A DNA stretch of 64,000 nt from Trematomus loennbergii (GCA_012861695.1 JAAOOA010000028.1:9650470-9714469), one strand, 5' to 3'. Numbered from the stretch's first letter, positions 27,175-41,150 are shown. Translations and numbers: made by a program. The notes: generated from the sequence alone by a model not told the origin.

Positions 27175-30100
27175 GAAATAAAACACATAACCCGCTCATC
27201 ATAAAACATTGCATACATCTGTGGGTGTGAGGTGTTTAATAAGAAAGTCTCAAGCAAAATTGTTGTAAAGTGACTTTTAAATGCAGTTATTGCTTTGCTT
27301 TGGTAAAATGTGATTTGACATCCCTACACTTTAGCCAGCTCGGGGCTGCCTCCTTAAGAGTGATTCTCTTGGATAACAAATACTTCAAAGAAAGGTTATT
27401 TTGCAGGACTACATGTCTAACCCTAACCCTAAATGAATGACTTTCAGTTTCTACAGTGGTCTTCTTTAGTGTGCATCAAAGATCATGTCATCATTTATTT
27501 AAAGACGTCTCAGTGAATACCTGATACGCAACACATGGCTTGTAGGGATCCTGTGAGGAGGCCTTTAATTTAATCAAGGGGTCATTCCTCAGCCGTCTCC
27601 TCTTACGGTCATATCATTATTATTCCATGCAATGTATATTTAAGTGGTAAACTGAACAGTGCACAGGTACAAAACTACCTATCATCCTTTCTCCAGTGAT
27701 GCGACACACATGGCAGGCTGTTATCAAAGTATAACTAAACCACAAGAGGAGACGTAACAGCATGCGAGGACAAAGGCACAATAAGTAGCTATCTGCGCCA
27801 CTGCATCGTAATGACAGAAGATTTCCAAAAACACAGATCACGGGAGTTCCCTCTATGCACAAATAACAATCAGAGGTGCTTCACTTGTCAATTTATAACT
27901 GATGTCCAGATCACATTGGTGCAATCAGGCCCAGAAAGAGCTGACAGCTGAGTCCAATGTGGAATTTTCGAGTATGACAACCTCCCTCAAATGTGGACCA
28001 CACAAACCGGTCTGAAGCAGTCTGCTGTGGAGAAATGTTATTCATTCAATGCCACTTTAATTTCTATGAAAAATGGGGGCCTCTGCTGGAATCCTTCAGT
28101 ACCACATGTTGTTTATCGACATATTGCACCCCAGGATATCCCAGTACAATATTCAATTGATTCAAATTGGCCTGCACCATAACATGCAGCTGTCTCATTA
28201 AACATTATCTATAAAAAAGAAATAATCCCGGGGATGTGCTCTTCTAGAAATCACGTGCAACTCTTCTCAGTTATGTGAACTTCCTTCCCTCAATCCGAAA
28301 AATATTGTTTTGACTTGATGAACTGAAAAGTTAAATATTTGTCCAGTCATCACCATATTGGCACACCGCAGTTCTATTTTCAGTCTGTCTATCGATTTAT
28401 TTGGTTAAACATAGGGTCATGTGCAACAGGAGAACATTCACAGAACAGGTCAAAGACACCCAGTCCCTGAGTTCAGAAACATATAGATGTGAAAAGCGAG
28501 GTTATGCAACAGCCGGGCCACTTGAATAAACTGCCATTTACTGAGGGTGAATGGAGGAGTTGGGACCCATTGTCACCAGCGATTGGTATGCAGAGCACTG
28601 TAGCTTTACTATTTGGACTCTTGGTGGGTTCGATCAAATCTGCTGTATCTTTACCCCGTTATAGCCCGAGGAGCTTTCTTCCTCAAGTCGCCCTAAAACT
28701 TCTCCTTTCATAGAGACCAGCAGAAACAGCCCAGCAGTCACAAGGCTTGCACATGCATCAAATCACATAACGGATTATTGACACAGCCCAACATCACACA
28801 TTTTAAATTTGCCTGAGGGGGCTTTACAATCTGTACAGCATTGACACCCTCTCTCCTGCATTGCACATGTAAGACCAAAACACCACCATCAACACTTGAA
28901 ATGAAGTTTGTCTGCTGTGTTTTCTGATCATATCACGTGTCCAAAGGTACTCAGAGACCAATCTTGAGTAAATACTGGCTGGGTTGCAGGCAAAGGACCT
29001 GAAATATGTTGTTGTACTCACCGGTGCAATGAAGCAATAACTAAAAGGTGGACACTAAAGTCAATAATAACAAATCATTGGATTTTTTTTTCCTGAGAAA
29101 AAATAAGGTCAATGCTTTTATTCTGACACACCTCATTGTTACCTCCATAATGACCTGGGGAAATAGAGTTTTGAATTAGAGTTAGACACCCTTTGTTATT
29201 AGACAGACACTGCGTGCAGATAACCAATGACCTCCTTCAAGGATTCTCCCCAGTTCAGTAAATCACCCTCCTCCAAGTCCGCCTTTGGTAGCGGAGTGAA
29301 CTGGGTTAGGGTTATATAACCGATGTCTGCTCCCATAGATCCTCAGCAGCTCGTCTTCCCCTAATCTTTTCAGCTTGATTACACCCTCCATCCCCCTCCT
29401 CTGCCGACTCACTCAACTGAAAGTCTTCTCTCACACAATCACATCCAAACAGGACCACATCAACAGATCCGCCACGCTCCGGTTTAGAGCGGATGGGATG
29501 CTTGTGATTGCAGGTGTGTGTGGCTGCAGCAGTGATTTGTCAGTGTGCATTTAAACAAGAAGACATCTGAGGTTAGCTGTGCATGTTTGCCTCTAATCTC
29601 CAGACCTTTACAGTGTATCGTAGCATCGTGAACATCAGTGTCAGTCATCGCTGCAGCTTGATATCTGTGTGAACAAGAGCGATGTTATAATCTGCTTAAA
29701 CATGTCAACAAAGAGAGAATGTACACTGATAATATTTGATGTACCAGCAGCCTGTTAGTTGTTTTGTAACACAGTGCTGCAGAGGGAAGCCTGCTGTTAC
29801 CGGAGGTGTTTCTGCAATTCATCAATATGGATGCAACATGCAACTAATGTTTGAAAGAGACAAATAGTGGTAGTGTCAACATTTAGTGCAGCTTGTTTGC
29901 AGCACGTCTGCACTCCCTTATATCTTTCTCTTAAGATTTTCTGACAGAAATCAAACACAATGCTCTATGGTTTTCTAAAGCAACCCTTTTGCAATCACGG
30001 GACATTTGATAGCTGCTGTGATAGAAAGAAATGCAGGTCAAAGGTTCAGACATTGTGTCCTCCGAAAACATTTATCAGTACACATAATTTGGCATGAGCA

Positions 30101-31637
30101 TTCACGATGACAAAGAAAGAATTAAAAAACTGAAATTTGATGTGCGGAGAATGTGTACAACTGTAAAATTGCTATTTGGCAATGCTAAAGGGGATAAAAT
30201 GGCCTAGCAACGTTTTCCGAGTGTACTTTTTGTGAAACCGAAAGCTTTTCCCACCAAAAAGTGTTCATAAAAATTGATTTTTAAAAAGGTAGAGAACACA
30301 AGGGAGACATGAAGGTCCAAAGTGCAAAGGGTGATTTCAATGTGAGCCCTTCTTTTGTGAAAAATAAGCTTAACTGCAGTGGCATGACCCCTCTCCGTGA
30401 CCTTTGCTCACCAAGAGCATAAACACTGGAATATTGTCCTCAGGCTGCAGCTTACCTACAAACCTGTGCACCTCCAGAAGGCAATAAATCTCCCAGCTTC
30501 CAGCTGGCTAAACATTTAATATGTTTTATGAGCCTTTTCTGTGAAGGCCAACAGGCAGAAGATGCAGGAAGTGGGCATGTTTCACAGTTGTAACGCAACA
30601 TAAACCTGGAAGCTGTTGAAATGTGGGAAAGGGGGGTTTAAGTGGAGTAGTGGGTCAGTAGTTTTCATGTATGACTGTTCTGGTGTAAGCTTAATGACAG
30701 AAAATCCCATTATGTGCTGCTGAGGTATTGCTGGTCTGAAGGTTTTGGTTCATACAGGGTTCTCTGAAAGTTGTACTTACCTTATCGTTATCGTGTTTAA
30801 AAGGCATAAGGGATCTTTATGAGCAGAGCAAAGAAATGGGTTGAGCACAATCACGTTGTTGTAATATGTATACAAATTCGAAATTCAAATGGATTTTATC
30901 AGCAAAATATCAGTGTCTTAATCCTCATAGGCTTTCATCTTTTGCACTGCCAACCAAGATTCACTGGATTTAAAACTCACACTGGAAAACTATAACCAAA
31001 GTTTTATCGAGAAGTCAACTGTGAAATTGCAATCAGTCGCTTTAGAGCTGATCTGCCAGAAGAAAAATTGATCTTAATTCCTTTTTGTCATCAGTGGGCT
31101 GCCTCAGAAAGTAGGCCAGTCTAGATTTGTGCTGTCATCATCTTTGTGAGCACAAGGGGAGCTTTATAGCATTGTGGATACTCAAAATGATGCTCTCATT
31201 ACCTTGGTATCGTATCATTAGTGCTATCTGCTGAGATAACACACCGTCTAATGTTTTCTCACAACGATATAAGTTATCTTCTCGAAACATGATGTAAACA
31301 AACTGACAGTTTTGGCAGTTTTATCTTGCAAACGTCTCAACACAATGCTTTGTGAAACAGCAAACAATTTCGAATGATTTTCACCTACGAATAATCAATA
31401 TGCGGTTGACTATGTCATCAGAATTACTTAAATAAAACCTACTACTGCAATAGTTATCTTGAAAGCATCTACAGACATTAGTTATGATCTACTGACATCT
31501 ATTGACTTGATGTAAAACGGCAACCGTATTTTATATAACTTCACTGAAATTCTTAGAAGTGGCTCTGCCGCCCTCTAGTGTTAAAGTCTTTAAGCACACA
31601 TACTCACGTGTAGTAGATGAGCCAGATTGAGCTCATA
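27175..31637. other. Repeat-poor non-coding DNA
   Basis: No exon, RNA gene or transposon recognised in 4.5 kb, the longest repeat-poor stretch of the window. That may hint at regulatory content, but there is no direct sequence evidence for it. Confidence 0.4.
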
Positions 31638-31939
31638 TTAAAGGTCCCATGACATGGCCATTTCTACTGATCATAATTCCATTGTTGAGGTCTACTAGAA
31701 TAGATTTACATGGTTCAATGTTCCAAAATCACATTGGTCTCTCATACAGCATCTCTGTATACAGTGGTGACTGGTCATTAGGGGCATTCCCACCTAGTGT
31801 CAGCAGAAAGTATTAAAATAATAATTACAAAAAATGCAAAAAGAATACATCTTAAAATATATTTTACGATCATGTTTAATCATCTGATTCGTCTGTACAT
31901 TGCTGTTTTAGTCTGTGTTCTTCTAATTAGTGTCTACAG

Positions 31940-32411
31940 CAGGGATGGGCAACTTGGATGGTGGTGGGGGCCACATAATGTATGTACTGGCCACCAGGGG
32001 GCCGCAGATTCACTTGGAACACACACACACAAATTCCATGTATTGTATGTAATTATTAACAAATTAAGTCTGACATCTTCATTGACATTTTACAATCTCT
32101 CAGGGAACATCCTCTAATAAGCTCACAAAACAAATATTAGTTCACAGAAATGTTATTTCATTTTTACAAGTGGCATGTTTGTATTGAACAGGTTATTTAA
32201 CAGTGGAATAAAACTATTTTAAACTATTGGAAAGCACGGAAAATGTGTGTGCATTAAGATTAACCATTAAGATGACATAAACATGAAGTCATGAACACTA
32301 ACCCAGACATTAGTTGTCTAACTTGAACCTAAGACACTTGTAGCCTGTCTCTGCTGACGCACAATAAGGGGAATGTCAACATTCCCCCGGGCCGCCATTT
32401 GCCCATCCCTG
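31940..32411. mobile_element. hAT MITE with target duplication GTCTACAG
   Basis: The ends CAGGGATGGGCAACTT and TTTGCCCATCCCTG are inverted repeats. GTCTACAG flanks both sides exactly (31932-31939, 32412-32419), an 8-bp duplication. The length of 472 bp is too short for a transposase. It sits inside the 31642-38065 element. Confidence 0.9.
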
Positions 32412-32483
32412 GTCTACAGTGTGCCTATTGAGCCGGTTTGAGTGACGTGGGTCAAGCCCCGATCAAGCCCCGATCAAGCCCCT

Positions 32484-32857
32484 GGGTGTTTCTCAATCGC
32501 GAGTAAAGCTGCTTCAGAGCCACTATTTCAAGCATACTACGTCATCGAGTGCTGCCGAAGCACTGTTCCAATCTCCAGCATACTTGGAAATCTACCGAGC
32601 CCGGCGTACTCCGTTTGGAGAAATATCGAGGCTGCACATGAGTAGACTCTGCGGTCTTAAAATCCCCACAATGCTTTGCGCACGGACCAATTTCCAAAAT
32701 CTGTGGCGGAAAATGTAAGGCGGGGCCTATCATATGACGCACACCTGCACACTTGCTAGCCTGTTCCACTCTTTGTTTTCCAAATGTCAGGAAGTATTCT
32801 TGACTCGCTTCTGAAGCAAGATGCTCGGCAGACATGTGCTACCAAGCAAGCGTACTC
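32484..32857. mobile_element. GGGTGTTTCTC MITE, right terminus lost
   Basis: It begins GGGTGTTTCTCAATCGCGAG and runs in inverted orientation relative to the complete copy at 52098-52499, ending GCAAGCGTACTC without the closing GAGAAACACCC. Confidence 0.75.
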
Positions 32858-33490
32858 TACCCTGCGCATGCAAAGAGTCTTTTTCTATTCAATGTGTGCG
32901 GCAAAAGAATAATCGCCATAGGGGCAGTGTGCCTGGCATCCCCACCAAACGTCATCTCATAATTCAGAGAGCTGATTGGCTGTAAGTACGTGTGCCGCAA
33001 AAAGTGTGGTGTGTGAAGAGGAGACGAGAGAGGTGCAGTGACGAGTCCTAAAACCCGGAAGTAAGCTGCGCATGGGTTCCCTCGACAAAAAAGCAATGAG
33101 ATTTCTCCATAGGATTTTAGAAAATAGCTCGAAATAAGATCTGTGGGAAACTAACCTGTTAGATAAATGCACGTTTTGTTCAGCCGGATACCCTACTTTT
33201 ATAATTTTCTAATCATAAATCTATCGATTAGATTTATGATTCGACTTTTGAAACTACAAGAAGATAAGGAAGACTTTTACAAAAAAGTAATAGAGATTTT
33301 TGTCCAGAAGGATAGGCAAATGGACTTTATCTGAAAAAAACCGAGGCCACGAATTACATCTCATTTTATTACGAGATACTTTCTCGTGCGCACGAGATAC
33401 TTTCTTATGGTTAGACACATCGAACTGCCCGATTATTACGCCATATTATTAGTTTTATGAAGAAGATGTCCGGTCGCGAGGGCGTGTATG

Positions 33491-33694
<204 letters not shown>

Positions 33695-33848
33695 CATTTG
33701 TTTTCAGAAGATATTATGATAGTGGCGTTCGTTCAGGTGCACTCCGACAGCACTTAGCACTAGCCTACATCGAGAATAGATTAAGATTAAACAAATTTCT
33801 TTCACTTGGGAATACACATATTACGGTGGTCCTGAAGTGCAAGTCAAA

Positions 33849-34098
33849 ACAGCATTTCAGGAAACACCACAGCATTTCAGGAAACACCACAGCATTTCAC
33901 AAAACGCCACAGCATTTCACAAAACGCTACAGCATTTCACAAAACGCCACAGCATTTCACAAAACACCACAGCATTTCACAAAACGCTACAGCATTTCAC
34001 AAAACGCCACAGCATTTCACAAAACGCTACAGCATTTCACAAAACGCCACAGCATTTCACAAAACGCTACAGCATTTCACAAAACGCCACAGCATTTC
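33849..34098. repeat. 20-bp minisatellite, 12 full units plus a partial
   Basis: The unit ACAGCATTTCACAAAACGCC repeats every 20 bp from 33849; ACAGCATTTCA occurs 13 times. Units 1-2 carry GGAAACACC instead, and later units alternate CGCC and CGCT at the end, giving a 40-bp higher-order period. The tract is open in all plus frames, so it yields long false ORFs. Confidence 0.95.
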
Positions 34099-35200
34099 AT
34101 TTGCATAATCTTCCCTCAGGGAATTTATTCCGGTGTGAACGCGATCTGTACTAAATGCCCTGGGGTAATAAGTGCCGGGGCACTAAGTGGGGGCACTAAG
34201 TGCCGGGGCACTAAATACGGCAAAGTACTTGGTGTGAACGCGCCTTATGTCATGGTGAATACAGTCGCTGCTTTATTTATGTCTGTATGCCGTTGTTGTG
34301 AGTTTGGACGGACAGGGCCGTCCCTCCCTACAGGAAGATCCCGCAGACTGCGTGGGGCCTCACCTTGCGGAGGGGGCCTCATCTTGCGGAGGGAGCCTCA
34401 ACTGAGCTTATGCGGCGCAATTAGTGTGGCTCGGCACGGTTTGTCACCCAAACAGTGCAAGCGCGCCACAGTTTCGCGGCTGCGAGGCCCCGCTCCACTA
34501 GCACCCCCAACTCTGACTGACTTCCCGCGTCCCTGTACCAACTACAACAAAATGAACATATTTTACCGTGATTTAATTGTAATACACGTTTCAAAACGAT
34601 GCCGAAGTAACAACATACTGATACCGGTTAGTAAAAACCATGAATTAATGCTGTGACAAGTGTGCAGACAAGACGGCAGGTGAAAAACCTTTTAAAATGC
34701 GTGTTTTCTGAATGGAGATCGGATCGATCAGGATAAACCAACCTGTAGCTGCTCCGTCCAAACTCACAACAACGTCATACAGACATAAATAAAACAGTGA
34801 CTGTATTCACCATGACATAGACAGTCTGTGGTTTGTTCATGTTTAACTTTTGTCCAATTTCTGAACAGATATGAGGAGCTGTGAGCTCTCTGGCTGGCTC
34901 TGTCCAATCACAAACAAGAAGATCACGTTTTGTTCAGCCGGGTAATCTCCACATGTCTACCCTACTTTTCTAATTTTCTAATCATCTAATCGATAGATTT
35001 ATGATCAATAGATTTATGATTTGAAAATTATAAAAGATGGGTAGACATGTGGAGATTATCCGACTAAACAAAACGTGATCCGTCTCTTAAATGTGTGTCA
35101 ACCACAGACCTTATTTCAACCTATGGAGAAATTGCATTGCATTTTTGTCGAAGGAACCGGAAGAAGTTTACTTCCGGGTTTTAGGACACGTCACTGCGGT

Positions 35201-37240
35201 TCTCTATAGCCTCATCCCAATACCCCTCCTCGACTCCTCTTTCCCCTCCTCCGGGACTTGACCCAGAAATCGATCAAGACACGCCATTTTGAAGGACGTC
35301 CCAATAGCTGAAATGCACACGGGGGAGTCGAGGAGGGGTGAAAGGAGGGGTGCGGGAGGAGACGAAAGGGAGGATACACGAGAGCAGACTACGCGGAAGT
35401 GTTTTCACTACTCGGTATAAAAGCCCCGCCCCCACCTTCACAGCTGGTCGATTTCAACACAGGAAAATGGAGAACTGGAAGAATGAGTGGAAAAGCGTCA
35501 CATTCTTAAGGTTATACTAACAATTTAAGTCATGTTTAATGATCTTGAACGTCACTAAAACATAGCTATTAAGAAAGCTATTTCATAAATGGCTAGATCT
35601 TGATAAATAACAATTATTTGTATTGTTTTTGTTAAGATATTCAGGAGTTAAATTATTTAAAATTCACAGTCCTGAATGTGGGTTTGTGGTGAATGTGGGG
35701 ATCTACAGGACACACATTTTCAGAGTAAAGGCTTTCACATTACTATAATTATATTTGTATTTAAATGTAGGCTACATTTTACACCAAAACGGAACACAAA
35801 GCAGGACCAACCATCATACATTGAATTCCTTGACTAACAAGAGAAAGATTCATCATTTAAATAAATATTTAACAACAAATGGCCGGTTCTAAAGGGTTAT
35901 TCAGTTAAGCCCGATGAGAGGGGATACAGCTGTGCACATGTCATCATTAACAGACGTCGTTTAAGAGTGACGTTTGAGTGAACGAGGACGTCCCAATTAA
36001 TACCTGAGGACTCCTCTGTCCTCGCGTCTCCTCCTCGTGTCTCTCGCTCGCATCTTACGGAGGCGGAGCTAAGACGCAAGGAAGGGACGCGAGTGAGGAC
36101 CGCAAAAAACCTTCCGCCCACACGCAATATACACCGGATTGTGTCAAGCTACACGAGACAGCTCCGTTTACATCCAACCGCTGGAAAAGCTGCAGTACAT
36201 ATGCCGAACCTGTACGTGGCGCTGTAACTTCCTCCACAAAAGCAGCAACTTCCTCCACAAAAGCAGCGAAGAAGAATGGTTGTCATGGCTGCACTTCTGT
36301 TTATTCTCCTTGGTGGGGGCCGACGGAACCGGGCAGAGTTTTTCGCCGGTCAACGTGTGTTAAAGTTTAAATCTTCCGGACAAAATTATAAAAGTGCCGG
36401 TCAAAGGTCTTCATTGTTATTTATTGAGCTTTAAAACAAATGAATAACGACGATATAATGATATATAATCATAAAATACACGGAGCCTGTCTCTTTTCCT
36501 CTCTTCTGACAGCGTCAGTGTCTGTCTCATGCAGCAGCTGATCCTGTAATGAGTGACCCGACAGTAAAAATAAACATATTTATAACTAGTTTAGGTAGTT
36601 TGAGAGGTAATTAAAATAGCTAAGGGTGATGATCTGACTTGAAGTGTGTGTTTTGCTCCCGCTGCATCACAGCGGGAGGAGCTGCGTGTCTCCGTCCTGT
36701 CAGATTAGACTTCACTCGCGTTTATGTCCATATCGAGATAAAGATAAATAATCTGAATTCAGTGTGCAGTGTACTTTTGCGGGGGTGAGCAGCAGAGGCG
36801 GGGAGAGGCGGGGCTATTGCGTCGTCATTATCAGAAACGGATGACCGTATAGGCGACCACACGGCCCCGTTGGACCCCCAGAGCGCTCCGTTCCCAGATC
36901 TATCCACCTTTGGACCCGTTGTCGTTTGCAGGGTCTGTTTCTAAGTTTCCGTTACGGCGTCGTCTAGCTTAAAGGGCTATACGCATGAGAAATATGCGGA
37001 TTCAACCCGTTTTCGTTCCCGTGGAGCCTAGGCCTGAGATGAGGCTTATTACTTTTCTCCCTCACCTTTCCATCGCAACAACAACTTCCTGTCAACGGCG
37101 TAAACTCGCCTTCAAAATAAAAGCATCTAAATAAAACAGGAAGTTAACCTAAATTACATTTAAGACATACAACTGCAACAAAAGTAACAAAAACAATGTC
37201 ATATCCTTTTCAGTTTCACAGAACACAAATTGGGTTATTT
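35201..37240. other. Interior of the composite: GC-rich repeat-like DNA
   Basis: Blocks such as CCTCCTCGACTCCTC near 35230, mirrored by GGGGAGTCGAGGAGG near 35323, and the GACGTCCCAAT motif at 35296 and 35987 look like ends of further small DNA elements. At 36217-36267 AACTTCCTCCACAAAAGCAG occurs twice in tandem (21-bp spacing). No protein family was recognised. Confidence 0.4.
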
Positions 37241-37244
37241 ACAA

Positions 37245-37850
37245 ATCATGCGCCTTGGTGACCGGACATCTCCTTCATAATTAGTAATAGGGGGAATAAT
37301 CGGGCAGTTCGATGTGTGTAGAGGTGTGTGTGTGTGTGTGTGTGTGTGGCTAAAACGTAGCAGCCTCGATCTCTATTCAGCTGTTCTAATGAAGGTAAAC
37401 ACAGTGAAGGCGTTGCGTAAAAAACACAGCTCTCTGTGCGCAGATTGCAGATCTGTGAGAGTCACGGACATGAATTCATAGATCAAGGCAGACTGGTTCA
37501 CAGACTCTCCTGTTTTGCGAATCCGGTGCTTAAACAAATAGCTCTACACCACTGGCCGAAATGTCCTTAAAATTAAGTCAGAGTTTGAAATATATCTCAA
37601 ATAATGTATGCAGCTGCCATTTCCCCACATAAACATAACAGTCTGCAATGAAATGGTTGTCTCCTGTGCGCTCCACTTCCTACTTGGCGCACCGGTAACT
37701 TTCTTGTGCGCACCGGTAACTTTCTCGTGCGCGCGAGAAAGTATCTCGTGCGCACAAATTAATAAAGCGTGGCCTCACTGTATTTAAATTGAGGCCATAA
37801 ATTACATCTCGTGCGCACAAATTAATAAAGCGTGGCCTCGTTTTTTGTTT
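37245..37850. mobile_element. Copy of the CGGGCAGTTCGATGTG palindromic family
   Basis: GACCGGACATCTCCTTCATA, then AATAATCGGGCAGTTCGATG, then a short (TG)n at 37324-37348, then AAAACGTAGCAGCCTCG. The same order is found inside the 22478-24080 element. Toward the right come CTTTCTCGTGCGCGCGAGAAAG and two copies of AATTAATAAAGCGTGGCCTC. An inverted partial copy lies at about 33340-33490. Confidence 0.65.
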
Positions 37851-38069
37851 TTTTCGTCACTTAGACCAGGAAGAAAAAAATGGAAAAAGAAAAATCTCCA
37901 ACGAGGCGTTCTGGGGCACATAGACAGGTCTTTTCTGTGTTAGAGTTTTACTCGCTACAGGGTGTACTTTGAGGGTTTGTGACTTTGCAGACCGTTTACA
38001 TGCATAAAAAGCTACATAAAACACAAGGGGACGGGTAATAACCGGAAAAGCATGACATGGGACCTTTAA

Positions 38070-40529
38070 ATTATTTACCTAAGAACATCTAAATGTGATG
38101 TGTTGAAGAATATGGAGCATTGCTATTGCACTTAGAATTTTTTTTAAACCAGCTAGCCTTAGATTTTCACAGAAGAAACTGTGGCTAAAAAGTACAAGTA
38201 ATTAATCAATTGACAGAAAATGTGTCAGCGAAAAATGTTGATAAAAGATTAATTAATTAAATAATTTCACAAGCAATAGTGCTTAAGTTCAAGTTGTTGT
38301 ATAACATTGTAAATTGAATATTCTTTTTTCTTTTGACTGTTCGACAAAATGACAAATCTTCAATTTGAATAATCGGCTATCAATAATGAAAATAGTCATA
38401 GCCCTGGATGTGAAATCGGAGGAGCCTTGATTTGGTGAACAGGAGGCTGGTTTGTCAAAGATAAACTGAAACATAAAGCTTTCTACTGTTTTGTAACTTC
38501 TTTCTGGAGAATCATGTATGCGTCATGTTTCGTTGCTTTCCCACACAATGCTGTTAAATAATCTTTAGAAATTGCCTCTTGGAATAAATAATCCTTGTGA
38601 CAAAGATTGTGCCCCAAAAAATGGCTGTATGTCCCACAATATCACACTGAACTTGTTTGAAATGTGAACATATAACAAATCCAGTTGCTCATTTATATTT
38701 ATATCCCTTCATGGTGACACTGATGCTGTGTAGCAGGAACACAGTGTCATGCCACGCAATGATAATTAGCAAGCCCAGGTTGGAAAGAGCCTTTTTTATT
38801 CATATATTTTGTAGGATTCACATTTGGATCATCATCAAATTATAATCTTCACAAAAATATTATATCTTTTACATTTTCCAGATTTTTAAAGAAGCGTTAC
38901 ACAAATAAAAATACACACAAAACACCAATAGTTCACAAAAGGATGTTTGCATTTCCATGAATCTCTTCCTCTCAACATGCAAACAATGAGCTCAGCACAA
39001 GAGAGAGATTTGACAGAGAAACGGGTTCTTCTGAGGAGCTGTGTCACAAAAGAAGGTCAAAACTGTTTACGGGAATGCTCTGGCCACTTGATGCAGGTGT
39101 TCACTCTCCTGCTACTTCCTATACATCTCTGCTGTGAAAATTAAAGCCATTGGCATGCATTTGTTGTTCCCACAATAAAAGAGAAATGTTGAGTATTTCC
39201 TAACAATATGGAATAGAAATCCAGAGCCCAACAAAGGCTTTCTGGAGAGAAATGCTATTGTGCACTTTGTTATAGCCCTCATTAGTTCCTGATGTCTCAG
39301 TCTAAGGCAACGTTCCTTTCAAAGGAAATCAGGGGTTGAATGTCTCTTGTCAAGAAGACATCACAGTGATGGGGAACATTTTTTATTTTATGCAATCTCA
39401 TTATCTAAACTCTGTCAGACTTCTGTGCTTGCCTATTTGTGTGTAGGTCCAGTTGGGGTTAACTTCTGTTAAATATAAAGTAAGAGGATGTCATGTTAGA
39501 CATAAAATATAAGGATTCAATACTGTGGAATTCACATGTTCACATTTGTAATACATTCCTCGGTGGAGTCCCACTGTTAATTCAAATCCATAAGGACCAA
39601 AATCATTATTATGACACATGTCTTTGCCTCACGGTGAATACTATAAATTAATTAAAATACCATGATGAGTGTAACCTTAAAATAGTGGAAACTACACTAC
39701 CTTCAATGAAAATGTACATGTGAAATTGAAAATAAATATATTAGGAAACACAATATTCACAGTGTTGATGTTGTGGTGGTGACCATTTGTCAAACTGCAA
39801 GAATAACGCTTCCATGATTCAACATTTTACACAGTACATGTTAGTATACTGTTACTCTATATATGCACTGTGGTTTATCACAAATACATTGACTTTAGAG
39901 TACTGTGTTCTTGTAAAGAGAACGGCAAAGGATTTAATCTCAGGTGAGAGGATATTGCTTTGGGACCCCTGTGACCTATAATATATTATGCCCCCAAAAC
40001 AAGTTCAGCAGTGAGAACGGCACACAAAATGCCAAATGTCAAAACAAATGAACCTATACATTTCACTGTTGACCTTTCTCATCTGATCTTTAAGTCTTCA
40101 TAAAAATAAACAATCATATTATTCATTCAAGCCCTCTGAAATCACTGCTGACAGGTGAGTTTTCCACAAACCAGAGTAGCAGTGAGAGATAAATACTTAT
40201 GGTTTAAGACCCTTTTCGTTTGATTACTACATGAAAACTGTTCATAATGCCCAACATTAAAAGCAAAGACCTGTAGGAAGTTACAAAAAAACACAATAGA
40301 GGGAGGAATTTGAATTCCAACACCTATGATCCACAAACACTTGGATGTTTCATTAACGTTGCATGCTAATTACCAGTTGGCAGCACAGCAAGAAATTCAA
40401 AAGCATACTGTTCACAACCAGAAATATGGCACCACGTCAACTAGAGGACACAATCACACTCAGCAAGCCCTCGGCCCAGAAGGATATTTACACTGGCAGC
40501 ACTCCGGCCTTGGAAGAGTTTCTGCTCTG
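38070..40529. other. Non-coding DNA downstream of tmem275
   Basis: AT-rich, with no exon or transposon recognised. The 3' UTR of tmem275 should extend into the right part on the minus strand, but I found no canonical AATAAA signal on that strand close to the stop codon. Confidence 0.4.
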
Positions 40530-41150
40530 CTAGGCGACGGCTTCTTCACGTGGCAGGTTGAGCCTCACCTCCCCTCCTCCTGCTGTGGAGGCCGAGTACA
40601 CTGCGGTGCCAAACGCAGAAGAAGAGCCGTTGGTCTCCATGGTGAAGAGCGTGCAGGGTCCTGGTAGGGCCGCGTCAGGAGCTTCCTTTTCTGGGCTGGA
40701 CACCTGGGATGATCCACGGGAGGATGTGGGGCTGAGCTGCACAGCTGTGGTGTCCTGCAGAGTGTGCTCACTGGTCTCTATTTCAAACGCTGCACCACCA
40801 GCCAACCCTCCATGTCCCATCAGCCCTCCACCCCTGCCGCCCACCTTAGACCTCCGCGAGCTGTTTGGAGGGGGGAGGCGGCTGCACACGCAACAGGCCC
40901 CGAAAAAGGAGAAGGCCACCAGCAGTAGGATAGGTCCGATGATGATTGGGGGATTGGCAGAAGGCACCAGGGTGCTGAAAGCGAACGCTCCCACCAGGGT
41001 GATGTTGAGTCCAGCCAGCATGATGCACAGGCCGCAGGCGCAGCAGAGGGCCGGGGAGGGCAGGCCATGAGGGCGAGACTTCCTCCTCGTCTTCTGCTGC
41101 GGCTCTTTTTTAGGGACAGGGGTACCAGTGTTTCTGTCAGTGATGACCAT
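40530..41150 (-). CDS. tmem275: Transmembrane protein 275 homologue
   Basis: A 206-aa minus-strand frame in one coding exon. The N-terminal 30 residues are basic (KK, RRKSR). Two hydrophobic helices follow: about residues 33-60 (LCCACGLCIMLAGLNITLVG) and 66-90 (IIIGPILLLVAFSFFGACCV), both with Cys clusters. The rest is a Gly/Ser/Pro-rich, probably disordered tail. This arrangement, notably the LPSPALCCACGLC start of helix 1, fits TMEM275, a small uncharacterised vertebrate membrane protein of about 180 residues. Its position beside kncn on the same strand is as I recall for mammals and supports the call. The exon has an acceptor at 41251-41252 (TTATTTACAG), leaving about 100 nt of 5' UTR before the ATG. 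Function unknown. Confidence 0.72.
   Translation of the reverse strand: MVITDRNTGTPVPKKEPQQKTRRKSRPHGLPSPALCCACGLCIMLAGLNITLVGAFAFSTLVPSANPPIIIGPILLLVAFSFFGACCVCSRLPPPNSSRRSKVGGRGGGLMGHGGLAGGAAFEIETSEHTLQDTTAVQLSPTSSRGSSQVSSPEKEAPDAALPGPCTLFTMETNGSSSAFGTAVYSASTAGGGEVRLNLPREEAVA

Noticed and set aside
27417..27434. CTAACCCTAACCCTAA, telomere-like repeat, and a TTAGGGTTA near 29303
   Set aside because: Only two or three units; too short for an interstitial telomere array and easily due to chance.
33849..34098. CRISPR-like regular repeat
   Set aside because: Units are directly joined with no unique spacers, and the genome is vertebrate. It is a minisatellite.
40558..41070. 170-codon plus-strand frame opposite tmem275
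   Set aside because: An antisense shadow of the tmem275 coding exon; the minus frame has membrane helices and family resemblance.
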